Shown piece by piece: positions 47,259 to 57,192 of a DNA stretch of 64,000 bases. The notes under the pieces were generated by a model. It made no database searches and was not told the DNA's origin. It saw only the letters and a program-made list of their open reading frames with translations. Position 1 is the first letter of the stretch. Each line of letters begins with the position of its first letter. The position numbers and the translations under genes were made by a program. Source of the stretch: Lacipirellulaceae bacterium (GTDB taxonomy: Bacteria > Planctomycetota > Planctomycetia > Pirellulales > Lacipirellulaceae); assembly GCA_040218535.1 (NCBI GenBank), contig JAVJRG010000008.1:328605-392604 (forward strand), given 5' to 3'.

Positions 47259-47441
47259 CTACCACCGCTTTAAGCGACGAAGAGACTCGGATTCGACTGG
47301 AACCCTTGGAAGTTCCCACCACCCAAGCACAGCACCATAGAAGGCAAGCCCTGTGAAAACGAACAGGCAAACGAGAACTGCCCTCATTGTCAGGAACGAA
47401 CGATCCCTTTCCCCATAGACACGACGCTTCTTTCGTTTCAT
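47259..47441 (-). CDS. Small single-pass membrane protein coupled to SRAP gene
   Basis: This is 60 residues with a basic N-terminus (MKRKKRRVYGERDR), a hydrophobic helix (about 19-42, 'AVLVCLFVFTGLAFYGAVLG') and a short tail. The ATG overlaps the TGA of the SRAP gene (ATGA), which supports real translation and coupling. The function is unknown. Positive-inside bias suggests the N-terminus is cytoplasmic. Confidence 0.6.
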   Translation of the reverse strand: MKRKKRRVYGERDRSFLTMRAVLVCLFVFTGLAFYGAVLGWWELPRVPVESESLRRLKRW

Positions 47442-48118
47442 TTATCCGCCGGCTCCAAGCACTCCGGCCCTTCGTTACCTACTTTGTTGACGAAGGTACT
47501 GACGGCTTGCGTTACCAACCGATCCGCCGGCGTCGGCTTTAGCAATGAAAGTAGATGCTCCCGGTCCTCAAACTCGGGGTCTAGCCATACAGCGTTGTTC
47601 GCAGGGTCGGGGTCAGCGATACACGGCATCCGATGATGCAACCAGTCGATACCAGGGCTGGCATCCGTCGTGATAACTGTGCACGTTGTCAGGGCATCGC
47701 GTTGCTCCCACAGCCCGTAGAAGAGAAACGGTTGTTCGTCAGCACGTGTCACGTAGTGTGGCTGCTTGTTTCCCTTCGGGCCTGTCCACTCATAGTAACC
47801 AAGGGCAGGAATCAAGCATCGCTTCCGTTTGAACGCACTGCGGAAGGTAGGCTTCGTGGCCACCGTCTCACTGCGTGCGTTGAAAGTGGCGTAGGCTAAC
47901 TTCTCATCCTTGGCCCATCCCGGAAGCAGCCCCCAGCGCGCGGAGAAGGCGTCGGCAAGGTCTTCGAGCTTTCGCAGCGTGAAGACCTGTTGCTGCGGTC
48001 CAATGTTGAACCGCTCCCCCAGCCCCGGTATCCCAGCGCTGGAGAAGCCGCCACCCAGGAACGCATCGTAGAAGTCGATGAGCTGGGCGAAGCCCTGTTG
48101 GTGGAAGCGTCCGCACAT
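47438..48118 (-). CDS. SOS response-associated peptidase (SRAP/HMCES/YedK family)
   Basis: This is 226 residues from 'MCGRFHQQGF'. After removal of Met, Cys2 is the catalytic residue that forms a thiazolidine crosslink with abasic sites in single-stranded DNA. 'RFNIGPQQQVFTLR', 'WGLLPGWAKDEKLAYATFNA', 'RSETVATKPTFRSAF', 'RCLIPALGYYEWTGPKGNKQ' and 'HHRMPCIADP' are the conserved family segments (Asn, Glu and His of the active site). The frame extends upstream to 48313, but the conserved start is fixed by Cys2. It is divergent from the HNH nuclease gene with a 53-base gap. Confidence 0.92.
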   Translation of the reverse strand: MCGRFHQQGFAQLIDFYDAFLGGGFSSAGIPGLGERFNIGPQQQVFTLRKLEDLADAFSARWGLLPGWAKDEKLAYATFNARSETVATKPTFRSAFKRKRCLIPALGYYEWTGPKGNKQPHYVTRADEQPFLFYGLWEQRDALTTCTVITTDASPGIDWLHHRMPCIADPDPANNAVWLDPEFEDREHLLSLLKPTPADRLVTQAVSTFVNKVGNEGPECLEPADK

Positions 48119-48171
48119 GGTGTTATCATGGCATGGGTCGGATGCCACTGCAAACACAATAGCCTTCGCAA

Positions 48172-49017
48172 ATGACCAGCCTGTCATCACCACCGCAGCG
48201 TGAGGTTGCCGCTCTAGTTCTTCAGGGCAATCCCAAGTACTACGACATGGATGCCTACTTCTCTCGGCAGACTTTCGTGTATTGGAATTGCCCAAAGTTC
48301 GCTGATCAGGCAACCGTCGGACTGCCGGTACTGTTCAAACGTAGTGGATCAGACAGCGGTATCGTAGCCGTGGGGGCTGTCGAGGAAGTTCCGAAACCTA
48401 TCGATCAATTGAATCACCCAGAGATGTTAGGTGGGGACTTGTGGAGTGGCGAAGCTGCCGATGCCAGCTTGAAGGTCGGAGTTCGGCTCGATGACGTCAG
48501 GCTGAGCGTCGATAACGGCATGCTTCCTTGGTCTGAATTAAAACAGATTACTAGCCTGACAGACCATCCCTTGGTGAAAACGCGTCTAGGGACAGTTTTT
48601 CGGTTGAGTGATACGCAAGCCCTTGATGTACTTCGCCTATGGGGAGCGGATTACTCGCTGCTCGCACCCAATGCCCCCACTGCATCCGAAGGCACACGTT
48701 ATCTGGCGACTCACCGCCGAATCGAACGCGACCAGGGAATCGTCCTCGCGAAGAAAAACTGCATTCGAAAGGAGAAAGGCTTCTTAGCCTGTGAAGTTTG
48801 TGGTTTCCGCTACGACCAAAGCTATCCTAAAGAGTTGGCTTACGGTTTTATTGAAGCCCACCACATAAAGCCATTATCCGAACTCAGAAACCCTACCATT
48901 ACGACGATGGACGATTTGATTCTAGTCTGCGCTAACTGCCATCGGATGATTCACCGTACGAAAGATGCAGAGAAGAATCTTGAGTTACTGAGCCGTCACT
49001 TTAGTAACGTAGACTAG
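48172..49017 (+). CDS. EVE-HNH type nuclease (putative modification-dependent restriction)
   Basis: At 281 residues, the N-terminal part (about 15-150; 'YDMDAYFSRQTFVYWNCPKF', 'GLPVLFKRSGSDSGIVAVG') resembles EVE/PUA domains that bind modified bases. The C-terminal HNH domain has zinc Cys207, Cys210, Cys253 and Cys256 and catalytic His230-His231 in 'EAHHIKPLSELRN' with 'LVCANCHRMIHR'. This arrangement matches EVE-HNH endonucleases (VcaM4I-like) that cut DNA containing modified cytosine. The EVE part is weaker evidence than the HNH part. It is divergently arranged with the SRAP gene. Confidence 0.75.
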   Translation: MTSLSSPPQREVAALVLQGNPKYYDMDAYFSRQTFVYWNCPKFADQATVGLPVLFKRSGSDSGIVAVGAVEEVPKPIDQLNHPEMLGGDLWSGEAADASLKVGVRLDDVRLSVDNGMLPWSELKQITSLTDHPLVKTRLGTVFRLSDTQALDVLRLWGADYSLLAPNAPTASEGTRYLATHRRIERDQGIVLAKKNCIRKEKGFLACEVCGFRYDQSYPKELAYGFIEAHHIKPLSELRNPTITTMDDLILVCANCHRMIHRTKDAEKNLELLSRHFSNVD

Positions 49018-49036
49018 TTCACTGTTCATTTTGCCA

Positions 49037-49315
49037 ATGATTCCCACCACCTTAGCAGCGATTGGCCTACTGACCGTAGCGTGTTTCACGGGTTACCTTG
49101 CGTGGACCGGCAGGCCGCTGGACGAAGTTACACCCGACCAGGCGTCTCGTTGGGCCCTGCGAATCACCAACGTGGTGAATGTAGTCGCAATCGGTTTGGC
49201 CGTTTGGTACTTCGTTGAACCCACGAGGATCTTGGGCTTCAACCAACTAACATGGTTGGTTGTGCTTTCCATAGGCTATGTTCTGGCGTATGTGGTGTTC
49301 GCTGTGAGAGGATAG
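49037..49315 (+). CDS. Small membrane protein of unknown family, 92 residues
   Basis: Three hydrophobic helices are visible (about 4-24, 47-63, 72-90). ATG 49037 was preferred over the upstream TTG at 49031. It lies 19 bases after the EVE-HNH gene in the same orientation, which suggests joint transcription. I recognise no family. Confidence 0.55.
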   Translation: MIPTTLAAIGLLTVACFTGYLAWTGRPLDEVTPDQASRWALRITNVVNVVAIGLAVWYFVEPTRILGFNQLTWLVVLSIGYVLAYVVFAVRG

Positions 49316-49752
49316 AAAGTTCCCTGACACTCGCTAGTTGGAGAAGTGCGCTGCTAACATGGCGTTGCAGCATGCTACAAACGACCGTTGTCGAGCATTT
49401 TCACAGAATTATCCGGCCGCACCTACCTTAGAGAACCATTTCGTTTCGCCTTTTCGCCGATACCGCCTTCTTCGAGCAACGTTTCTTGGTATTGCGTGCT
49501 ACAAACCATCAGAATCCTACCCTCGTGGCAGTTCGTTTTTACTCTGCTTGGGTGGAGCATGCCCTACACAGGCGGCCTAACCTGAGCTCTGCCACGCGTG
49601 GTCACTATTCCTGCCCAGAATCAGTCGAGGACGAGCGCTGCTGATCCAGAACTTAACGAGTCGGACCTTACACAAAGTCGTAGCTACAGCACTGCGTAAC
49701 ATGGGGCTAGGGTGGCACGTCTTCGTTTCTGCGTTTTAGGCACTAAGCGAGA
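49316..49752. other. Intergenic region without recognised genes
   Basis: In these 437 bases the open frames are short, overlap each other and resemble no protein. I see no RNA gene. It lies between a rightward gene and the 3' end of a leftward gene, so it needs no promoter. Confidence 0.45.
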
Positions 49753-50532
49753 TTAACGTTTAGGTACTCTAGCCACACTCGAGTAGAGAGCTGCAAGTAT
49801 CAGCCCCCCAACTAACGCTGACGGCTCGGGAATAGCTGCCAAATTCGATATCTCACTCTCTAGTAGAAGCCGATCGTAAATCCGAATGTCATCCAACAGA
49901 CCGTTCAGGGAATCGTTGTGGTTACTCGGATCCCCTTGGTGCCCAAACACCCAGTTGCCGCTCGGCAATGCGTCATTGAATGTTCCGCTGACTACTTCGG
50001 ATCCGTTGCGATACACCGCAGCCATTCCAGCGGCGCGATCGTACGTGACCGCGTAATGCTCCCACTCATTTAGTACTGGTGGAATACGATCTTGCACGGT
50101 GACGGCCCCGTGGTCGTAGTAGAAGCCAACACCGAAGTTGTCTTCATTACCGATGACCAGCCAGTGGTGGAGGCCGTCAGATGGGCCGACAAGTCGAGGA
50201 TTAATTCCCTCCGGTGCTCTTACTTTTAACCAAAACGCTATTGTGTACTGGTCGTGTGCGATAGGTGCGTCAGTGAAGACAGCATTGTCCGCATCACCAA
50301 AATCTAGGGCACGACCGATCTTGCCTGGCACCCAGCGTCTTTCGGCTATCCCCCAATTGAACAGCGTGCCGTTGTTTCCAGCTACGGAGTCTGTGGCAAT
50401 ATTGCCTGTTGCTTCATCTAACTTCCAGTGGTGAACGGGGCCCGAAAGGCTGGTGATTGCTGCAGTTGGAGCCGGAGTGCAAAACGCAGCCGCAAACATG
50501 ACTGCCACGACTAACAGGCTTGAGGATCTCAT
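49753..50532 (-). CDS. Secreted LamG/concanavalin-like protein with PEP-CTERM tail
   Basis: The 259-residue protein has a signal peptide (about 1-25) and a LamG-type jelly roll (about 30-230; 'VHHWKLDEATGNIATDSVAG', 'QYTIAFWLKVRAPEGI', 'HYAVTYDRAAGMAAVYRNG', 'NGLLDDIRIYDRLLLESEI'). The end 'IPEPSALVGGLILAALYSSV' plus basic residues is a PEP-CTERM exosortase signal. It probably binds carbohydrate at the cell surface or in an extracellular matrix. No enzymatic residues are seen. Confidence 0.8.
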   Translation of the reverse strand: MRSSSLLVVAVMFAAAFCTPAPTAAITSLSGPVHHWKLDEATGNIATDSVAGNNGTLFNWGIAERRWVPGKIGRALDFGDADNAVFTDAPIAHDQYTIAFWLKVRAPEGINPRLVGPSDGLHHWLVIGNEDNFGVGFYYDHGAVTVQDRIPPVLNEWEHYAVTYDRAAGMAAVYRNGSEVVSGTFNDALPSGNWVFGHQGDPSNHNDSLNGLLDDIRIYDRLLLESEISNLAAIPEPSALVGGLILAALYSSVARVPKR

Positions 50533-50674
50533 TAGTCAACCTCCTGGCGGTTTGGGAGAGAGATAAGCACAGTGCCATCGGTACACCGACAGCTCAGTGC
50601 CACCGAACAGTGACCGATGTTATCATGGTGCTTTGGTTAGATCACGCAATTTCCGCTGCTCCAAGCGCATCTCC

Positions 50675-51823
50675 ATGCCCCAACGCCAAATCCGAATAGC
50701 CTTAGCGGCCCTACTACTCCTGACAACGCTCACGCCGCGCGCTGGTGCTTGGTCTGCCTCAGGCCACCACATCATCGCACTAATCGCCTTCGATCTCCTC
50801 GACGAAGGCGACCAGCAGAAGCTCCTGGACATCCTCACAGAACATCCTCGCTATGCTGAGGACTTCACACCGTCACCGAAGGTGGCCAACGCCACACGCT
50901 GGCGAGTCGGGACTGCCGGCTACTGGCCGGATATTGCCCGCAAGACCAAGTACGATCGACCAACTTGGCACTATCAACTGGCGTCAACTCTGACAATCGG
51001 CGACGAATCCAAGCTAGAAGTGCCTGACGACCCAGGTCCGCTGCCGGACAACGCTACACTCAAGACTCAGAAGCTACACATTGCCCAAGCGATTGAACTT
51101 TGTCGCAAGGTACTTGGTAGTAAACACAGCAGCGGCGGCGATCGTGCTTTGGCACTGTGTTGGCTTGGTCACTTAGTGGGCGACTCTCACCAACCTTGTC
51201 ACGCTGGCAGCCTCTACGCGGCTGGTATCTTCCCAAAGGGGGATCGTGGTGCCAACTCGATTCCCACCAAGCAGAGCCGCAATATGCACGCGCTGTGGGA
51301 TGGTCTGCTAGGTGATCGTTACGACGAGGCACCCGTCCGTCGTCGCTACGTGGACATCGTGCAAGACAAACGACTCCAGAGATTCGCCAACAAAGCGATG
51401 GGCAAGGAAGACGCCCTTAATCCTCTTGTGTGGCTTGAAGAGAGTCGCAACGCGAGTAAGCAGTTCGTCTACACGAACGAAGTGCTTACGCCAATCCGAC
51501 CGGCTGCCGCCGGCGAACTCGTCACCATGCCCCAGCTGTATCTGACGGATCTGTATCTTGAGAACGCTGGCAACGTCGCGAGGATCCGAGCCATTCAGGC
51601 TGGCCATCGTCTGGCTGCCATTTGGCGTGAGGGACTGACAGCTGACGGGGACTTTAGGCAGGCTGTCGATCAGTCCCGCAGCAATCCCGAAGGGCTAACT
51701 CACTGGCTCAACACGCGAACCGGCTCACGTCACAACTCTACTTGCAAGAACTATGAGAACACGTCACGGGGGCGGTTCTGTGGGCTGGATGAGGGGCGGG
51801 CCTGTGGGTTATGCGGCGGATAG
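50675..51823 (+). CDS. Secreted S1/P1-type nuclease
   Basis: This is 382 residues from ATG 50675 with a signal peptide (about 1-25) ending just before 'WSASGHHIIALIAFDLL', so the mature protein starts at the Trp that is a zinc ligand in this family. Other zinc ligands follow as 'THWHYQLA'-like HxxH, 'CWLGHLVGDSHQPCHAG' and 'MHALWDGLLGDRY'. S1/P1 enzymes are extracellular zinc nucleases that degrade single-stranded DNA and RNA and remove 3'-phosphates. The C-terminal 50 residues are Cys-rich. Confidence 0.85.
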   Translation: MPQRQIRIALAALLLLTTLTPRAGAWSASGHHIIALIAFDLLDEGDQQKLLDILTEHPRYAEDFTPSPKVANATRWRVGTAGYWPDIARKTKYDRPTWHYQLASTLTIGDESKLEVPDDPGPLPDNATLKTQKLHIAQAIELCRKVLGSKHSSGGDRALALCWLGHLVGDSHQPCHAGSLYAAGIFPKGDRGANSIPTKQSRNMHALWDGLLGDRYDEAPVRRRYVDIVQDKRLQRFANKAMGKEDALNPLVWLEESRNASKQFVYTNEVLTPIRPAAAGELVTMPQLYLTDLYLENAGNVARIRAIQAGHRLAAIWREGLTADGDFRQAVDQSRSNPEGLTHWLNTRTGSRHNSTCKNYENTSRGRFCGLDEGRACGLCGG

Positions 51824-54296
51824 CTGAGCTGTGTTGCGTATTGGGTTGATATTGATAAGTGTAAGAGATTGCGAGAGCCGTCGAACCCTTTATGACCTCG
51901 ACGGCTGGTCACATCAGTATTGCCCCTGGCATACGCGGCTCGCGCTACCGATCGCGCAATTACGGTTCACGCTTGATCGCTGCGAAGAGAGCTTCTCCCA
52001 GCCCCTCTGAGTTCAGCAACCCAAAAAGCCTTGCGCAGATACCCCATTGTCAGCCGGCGACCTTCAGAAAGTGGCTAGGTTCCGGTCCTCTGCGAAGAGG
52101 CTCACTCGGTCTGCGAAACTTAGAAGTCAAAGTGAAACGCGCCAATAGGACCTTGGGGGACGTTCACTAGGCGGATCAGCAATAAGTGTATGAGTTTTTG
52201 GTGTCGGGCCAGAAGCTCACTCTCAGCCCGAGACTTCACGAGCTATTCGGGGGATAGAGATAGCAAATCAGAGCACTGATCCTGCAGCCGAGGCTTCTCG
52301 CAGTTTGGGAAGAACTCGGTCACCGCAGTGGGAACAGTTGTAGAAGTCTTGATCGCGATCCTAACGGCCATTGTAGGCGCGACGGCCCCAAAGCCTTTGC
52401 GCTACTTTGAGCCGTGGCTGCGGCCGCTTAGAGCACTTCTAAGGCGTGGTAGGCGATGAAGGAACGCTCAATTGAGGACGTGAATCTTCACACGATCGTT
52501 TTTCATGTAAACCTTCGCCACACGGTGCCACACAACGCAACACCATGCAACGGTTTGCGTGACTAACACCGCGTAGGACCAGCACGAGAAACGGACTTTT
52601 TGCAACTTAGTTCTGACGTCCGTGTCATCTTGAACAACAACAACCGAGTACTCCCTCCAGGACCGCTTCTATTTCGGCTGCGGCTGGGACGGAGGGACGC
52701 AGCAAGACCTCTCCGCCTGGCAGGAAGTTCAGCCGTAAAGAGAGTCCTATTCTCGGATGTAGATGCTTGTCCGGTGGTTGGGGAAGCAAAGTTCCGTGTC
52801 GGATCCCTAGTAGCAATTGTTCGCGGCTGGACTGCGGGCACGTCTCAAAACTACCGAGTCTTCGGTGTAGTCACCAAACACAACGGCACTCCTTGGACAG
52901 AGCGTGTTCTCCGCACCGTTTTTGCTCCGAAATAGTCACTTGCCGGTCTACAAATAGTCGAAAGCGGCGCGAAGATCGCCGCAAAAGTAGTAAAAAACAC
53001 GGTGAGTCGGCTCTGAGGGAACCGATGGAGCCACGCTTCCGCGTGCAGTAGTCCGGCTAACAACACCGATTGGGTCTGCTAAAACAGTGTTTTTAGCCGA
53101 TTACCCCCCCCCCTCAGAGGGTTTGTGAGTCGAGCGAAAGACTCGCCAAATCTCGTCTGGCGGGTCAAAAACTGAAGAACTAACGACGTTCTTGCTTCCC
53201 TGATATCGCCAAAAACTCGCTAAGACACTGGAAAAGTCGTTGTTTCGGCCAAAAAACGAGTTGTGTCGTTCAAAGGCAAAGCCACTCTGGATAGTTAGCT
53301 ACGGTTTATCAGGCGGTCTGCTGCTACCGAACCTAAGTAAAACGTCTCGGACTGGCACAAGCCAATCGCGCTTCTTGCCACGCTAAAATGCGATAATTTC
53401 GCCCGATGCGTTCCCTTTCTCGATCAGTTTCCATGCCGTCCCAGATGATCCCCAAAATGGGTACGTGGTACGCGAACCCTTCTATTTCGTTCAACCCACG
53501 TTTGCCCCTCCCCACTGACAGGGACTACATCCTCCGAGAGCCTGGCCATAGAAAAGCTTCCGCAGAATATCGATGACCTGGCTGGTCTTGACCGGTGATA
53601 GCGAAGATTCACCAATCGCAAAGAGGTTGCCTAGGCACTTAGAGCTGCCCAGCTGAATCACCACGTTGCCCCCTGGAACATAGCTAATCTTTGGATGACG
53701 GCAGTCTAGTTCTACGTGCTTGATTCTGGAGGAGTTGGAATCGCTGGTTAGACCTGACGATCCATCTGCCTACGGACTTCCCGTCTTCGGACATCGTGTC
53801 CCTGGCAGCCGCAAGACTCTTCTGACGTCCAAAGAATCGTTGGGGGACTGCTGCTTAGAGGGCGATCCTAAGGTCCAAAAACTCCGGTGTGGGACCGACG
53901 CTATCTAGATTTTGAGCGTCGAAAAGATCCCCCCCACGGCGACTGGCTTCCAGCAGGCTTCTGGATTATCGTTATCGGTAGTCCTAGATCGAACTAGTTT
54001 ATAGGAGTCATTAGCGACCTAGTTTCCCGATTACCTAGAAGACAACTTGAATTGACGCGTGTGCGTCAAGTTCTGCTTCTCGACGAACTGCAACATTGAG
54101 CCGTCAGGCTCCCTATCAGCAGAGGCAGTACTTGGACCGCGCTCCCGAAAGGGGGCGTCGGGCCTTGTGCTGTTCTGCTGTGCCCTGTTGCAGGGGCGTC
54201 GAGAGCGCCTTGGTTTCGACGTCCCTGTTTTCGTGCGCGGTGAGTAATGCTATTTCGAGAAACTACTAGGCCCTTCCAAATAAGAGGGGGGCATTG
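51824..54296. other. Long region without convincing genes
   Basis: About 2.5 kb separates the S1/P1 nuclease from the pseudokinase operon. Short open frames occur on both strands (for example 52600-52935, 53720-53908, 54059-54247), but none has a family pattern, and opposite frames overlap. A homopolymer tract of nine C lies near 53106. It may be decayed DNA, perhaps an old insertion. The 3' end must contain the promoter of the 54297 gene. One tiny hydrophobic frame inside is listed separately. Confidence 0.45.
52328..52459 (+). CDS. Possible tiny hydrophobic peptide, 43 residues
   Basis: From GTG 52328, an in-frame product reads as a hydrophobic helix (VVEVLIAILTAIVGATAP) followed by an Arg-rich tail (LRALLRRGRR). 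Size and layout recall type I toxin-like or regulatory membrane peptides. It has no ribosome site I can point to, and chance remains likely. Confidence 0.2.
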   Translation: MGTVVEVLIAILTAIVGATAPKPLRYFEPWLRPLRALLRRGRR

Positions 54297-55724
54297 ATGA
54301 CTAGCCATTCATTTGAAGCTCCTGGTCTGAAGACAAAGACTTCCCACCTGGGCAAGAACTGCCTTGGCACCTTATGGGAGGTGGCCGACTCCAGCATCTC
54401 AGGTAATCAAACCGATGTACCTCGCATTGCACAGGTGCTCTCGCTCGCTGAGCTGCCCGAAGACCGAAGGGAGCGGGTCGTTGCCGACTTCTGGCGGCGG
54501 GCGGAATACCTGCTGCAGAATCCGCTTCCTAACGTCTCTCCCCTATTGAAATCCACCGAAACCGATACTGGTGAGCCCTTGGTCTCAACCTTGCGACCAG
54601 CCCACAGTGGCTGGCTTACCGATGAGTTACAGGACTACGCTCCCCACCCGCTGCTCCAGCAGTCACCACAGAACCTCGACCGCTGCATTGACCAGCTGCT
54701 TACCGGATTAGCTGCCCTCCACGGCGCGGGGCTCGCCTATGGCGATCTGACGATTGACGATCTGTGCGTCGATGTTGATGAACATGGCAACTTTCAGCGG
54801 CTGTGGATCACCAGTGTGGAATTCGGTGGTGTTGCTCACGAATCAGGAAACGCCCTGATTCGTCCCCACGCCAGCGGAGCGCTTCCTCCCGAAGCGGATG
54901 GTTCGACTGCTACGCCTTCTCCGCGGGCGGATCTCTATGCGGTGGGCGTGATACTCTGCCAACTGGTCAGAGGAAGGCAGGCGATGGAGTCTTCTGCTGA
55001 AGCTCAGAAAGAGTCGTTGCAGAGTCCAGTTGGCAAGCTGATCCCACAACTTATCGCAACCAGACCCCAAGACCGCCCGGCAGATGCCGGAGAGGCCTTG
55101 GAAATTCTTCGACGTTTGCGAACGCAATCGTTACGCAAAGGTTGGCAGATGGCAGCCCTTGTCCTGGGGCTCGCCCTGGTCACCGCTGCCGGTTGGGCTT
55201 GGCTTTCAGGGCGGTCCTACAAACTTCAGCTCGCACAGTTGACAAACGAGTATACCGAGCCGCAGACGGATTTAGAACCTCAGCAGAAAATGCCTCAGCC
55301 AAGTGGCGAGCATGACAGCTTGCCTAGTCGTAATTGGGACTCAAAGTTCCGCAAGGAAAACAAGTACACCATTCAAATCGACAGCATCGAGGTCCCGAAG
55401 GAGGACGTGATAATGAATCTCTACGTTGGAAAGGAGCACATCGAGTGGAAGGGCAAGAAAAGCAAACTGAGAGGCGAGCGATTCGAATTTTCATGGAAAT
55501 CTGGGCAATCAATCCAGGTGCTTCTTGAGCAAGATGACAACACATACAACCCAAACCTGATCGACGAAACCTTCACAGGTCCTCACGCACTGTGGGATCT
55601 TCACAAGGCAGGCTGGAAGATCGAGCAGGGAGATAGCTCAATTGAGTTGCGTGTCCTCGATTGCCCAGGTCCTAGTCGCGATTCTTTCAAGGGACTTTAC
55701 AATCCTGGATCGCCCGCCGACTGA
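54297..55724 (+). CDS. Pseudokinase-like membrane protein
   Basis: This is 475 residues from ATG 54297, with a GAGGGGGG tract upstream as ribosome site. Residues about 60-270 look like a protein kinase C-lobe: 'LTGLAALHGAGLAYGDLTID' with Asp150 at the catalytic-loop position but Thr where Lys belongs, 'VEFGG' (Glu175) in place of DFG, 'RADLYAVGVILCQLVRGR', and 'RPQDRPADAGEALEILRRL'. A glycine-rich ATP loop is not seen. One membrane helix (about 284-302) leads to a 160-residue extracytoplasmic domain. It probably senses or scaffolds and does not phosphorylate. It starts the operon with the FHA-ABC exporter. Confidence 0.6.
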   Translation: MTSHSFEAPGLKTKTSHLGKNCLGTLWEVADSSISGNQTDVPRIAQVLSLAELPEDRRERVVADFWRRAEYLLQNPLPNVSPLLKSTETDTGEPLVSTLRPAHSGWLTDELQDYAPHPLLQQSPQNLDRCIDQLLTGLAALHGAGLAYGDLTIDDLCVDVDEHGNFQRLWITSVEFGGVAHESGNALIRPHASGALPPEADGSTATPSPRADLYAVGVILCQLVRGRQAMESSAEAQKESLQSPVGKLIPQLIATRPQDRPADAGEALEILRRLRTQSLRKGWQMAALVLGLALVTAAGWAWLSGRSYKLQLAQLTNEYTEPQTDLEPQQKMPQPSGEHDSLPSRNWDSKFRKENKYTIQIDSIEVPKEDVIMNLYVGKEHIEWKGKKSKLRGERFEFSWKSGQSIQVLLEQDDNTYNPNLIDETFTGPHALWDLHKAGWKIEQGDSSIELRVLDCPGPSRDSFKGLYNPGSPAD

Positions 55725-55776
55725 TTAATCCTCGAAACTCTTCACCCGCTCTTCATCTTCAATCGGAGCCAAACCT

Positions 55777-57192
55777 ATGAGCCAAGAGACTTCCCCATTA
55801 TGGAAATCCGCGATCATCCCGGTCTGTGGGCTTCTCCTATTCGCAGCCATCCTATGGGCCGCCTTCTCAGGCGGAGGCGAAAAACAAGAAGTAGACCGCC
55901 CGGAGCTCCCGGATCTGTCACCAGCCGCAGCGGAGCGACGAGCCCAAGCTATCGAGCTACAAAGCGATGGGCAGTGGTGCGAAGCACGCGACCAATGGAG
56001 GAAGTTTCGAGAGTCAATCGAAGTAGATAGCTCCTTCTGGCTGCCGGAAATCGACGCGAACCTGAAAATTTGCCAACAGCGGTGCGAGCCGGGCGACGTG
56101 GAGATGGCGAAAGTCGGTGAAACAATAGCAGTGGAACCGACCGCGGAGCCGATTTCCACCGAGCCGGATGATCTTCTCAAGTACTATCCCGCTGACAAGC
56201 AGGTCCGAGCGATCGGCTTCATGGCCATCACCGGCACCGGCTCCAATGCTGATTGGGGAGTGCTGAGAAGCTCAAGCCATTTCGCCCATGAATCGCAAGC
56301 TGTGCTCGTCCAGCGCGTCCTCGAGAACGATGGGGACTTTGTCCATTTCGAGCTTCAGCTCCCGATTCTTTCGCAGAAGCTCTTAGTCTCTGACCAGTCG
56401 CTGCACCTCGAATTGCCCACCGGCGAGCTGCTGGACGAATTCTATGTGTTACTCGACAAACGTCTGGCGAGAACGATCCAGTGGGGAATTGCCCCGAAGT
56501 ATATGGCCATACGGAAGACTGCTGAGATCTTCAACCAACTCGATCCGCAAGCAGAGAGCACCCTGAGTTGGCTCGCGAAACGGCTCAGAGCCGCGGGAGT
56601 CGAATTGGACCGAGACCGCGACATGCAGCTCGTCGAAAAGATCGAAACTCTAGCGGGCCACACGTTTGAGCTCATCTACCATCGAGAGTTAGGGATGAAG
56701 AGTATTACAACAACCGCTGGTGATGCTCTTCCCCTACAGGAACTGACGAATTTCGCTCGCCGCAGCGGTGTACTCGCCGATTTCATCTTCTCAGAGGTAC
56801 TCGATAAGGAAGTCGGAGAGACGTTCACCGTCGATGTGGAGCATCTCTCCAGTCTGCTGGGGGTCGGTTACGACGTGGAAGCTCGCGGAGAGTTACAGAT
56901 GAAGCGGACCGAGGACCAAGGAGATCTGGCGGTGATGTCAGTAATCGGCGGTGAAGTCATCCTGGAAGGGACGGTGGAGGGTACTCAGCGGAAAGGCGTC
57001 CTGCGACCCAAGTCAGGAGAGGTGGAATACGATCGGCAGTCGCTGTTTATCAAGTCCGCTTTTGTTGATTGGCACGCCGAGGTTAATTTTGTCTCTGAGG
57101 ATCACCTGCTCTTCAAAGCGACCGGCGTGAAGAACCTCGATGCCAAGAGCTATTACCGCGGGAAGCTCGTCTCTGACGAGGAGCAGCCGTGA
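55777..57192 (+). CDS. Membrane-anchored protein of unknown family (middle gene of operon)
   Basis: At 471 residues, one N-terminal membrane helix (about 10-30) puts the bulk outside the cytoplasm. A short helical domain (about 45-100, 'AERRAQAIELQSDGQWCEAR') resembles a TPR-like repeat, and the rest is rich in beta-strand patterns (for example 'QLPILSQKLLVSDQSLHLEL'). I recognise no family. Its TGA overlaps the GTG start of the FHA-ABC gene (GTGA), so the two are coupled. It may be the sensor, substrate or partner of that exporter. Confidence 0.5.
   Translation: MSQETSPLWKSAIIPVCGLLLFAAILWAAFSGGGEKQEVDRPELPDLSPAAAERRAQAIELQSDGQWCEARDQWRKFRESIEVDSSFWLPEIDANLKICQQRCEPGDVEMAKVGETIAVEPTAEPISTEPDDLLKYYPADKQVRAIGFMAITGTGSNADWGVLRSSSHFAHESQAVLVQRVLENDGDFVHFELQLPILSQKLLVSDQSLHLELPTGELLDEFYVLLDKRLARTIQWGIAPKYMAIRKTAEIFNQLDPQAESTLSWLAKRLRAAGVELDRDRDMQLVEKIETLAGHTFELIYHRELGMKSITTTAGDALPLQELTNFARRSGVLADFIFSEVLDKEVGETFTVDVEHLSSLLGVGYDVEARGELQMKRTEDQGDLAVMSVIGGEVILEGTVEGTQRKGVLRPKSGEVEYDRQSLFIKSAFVDWHAEVNFVSEDHLLFKATGVKNLDAKSYYRGKLVSDEEQP

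Noticed and set aside
52600..52935. Open frame of 111 codons on the + strand.
   Set aside because: Composition is Arg/Pro/Leu-rich without any family pattern, and an equally long frame exists on the opposite strand.
44719..53830. GTTCTGACGTCCGTGT at 44719 and 52610, with TTCTGACGTCC at 53820, as possible element ends or operator sites.
   Set aside because: A shared 16-mer in 64 kb is about as likely as not by chance (rough estimate), and the flanks do not agree. No target-site duplication or transposase is nearby.
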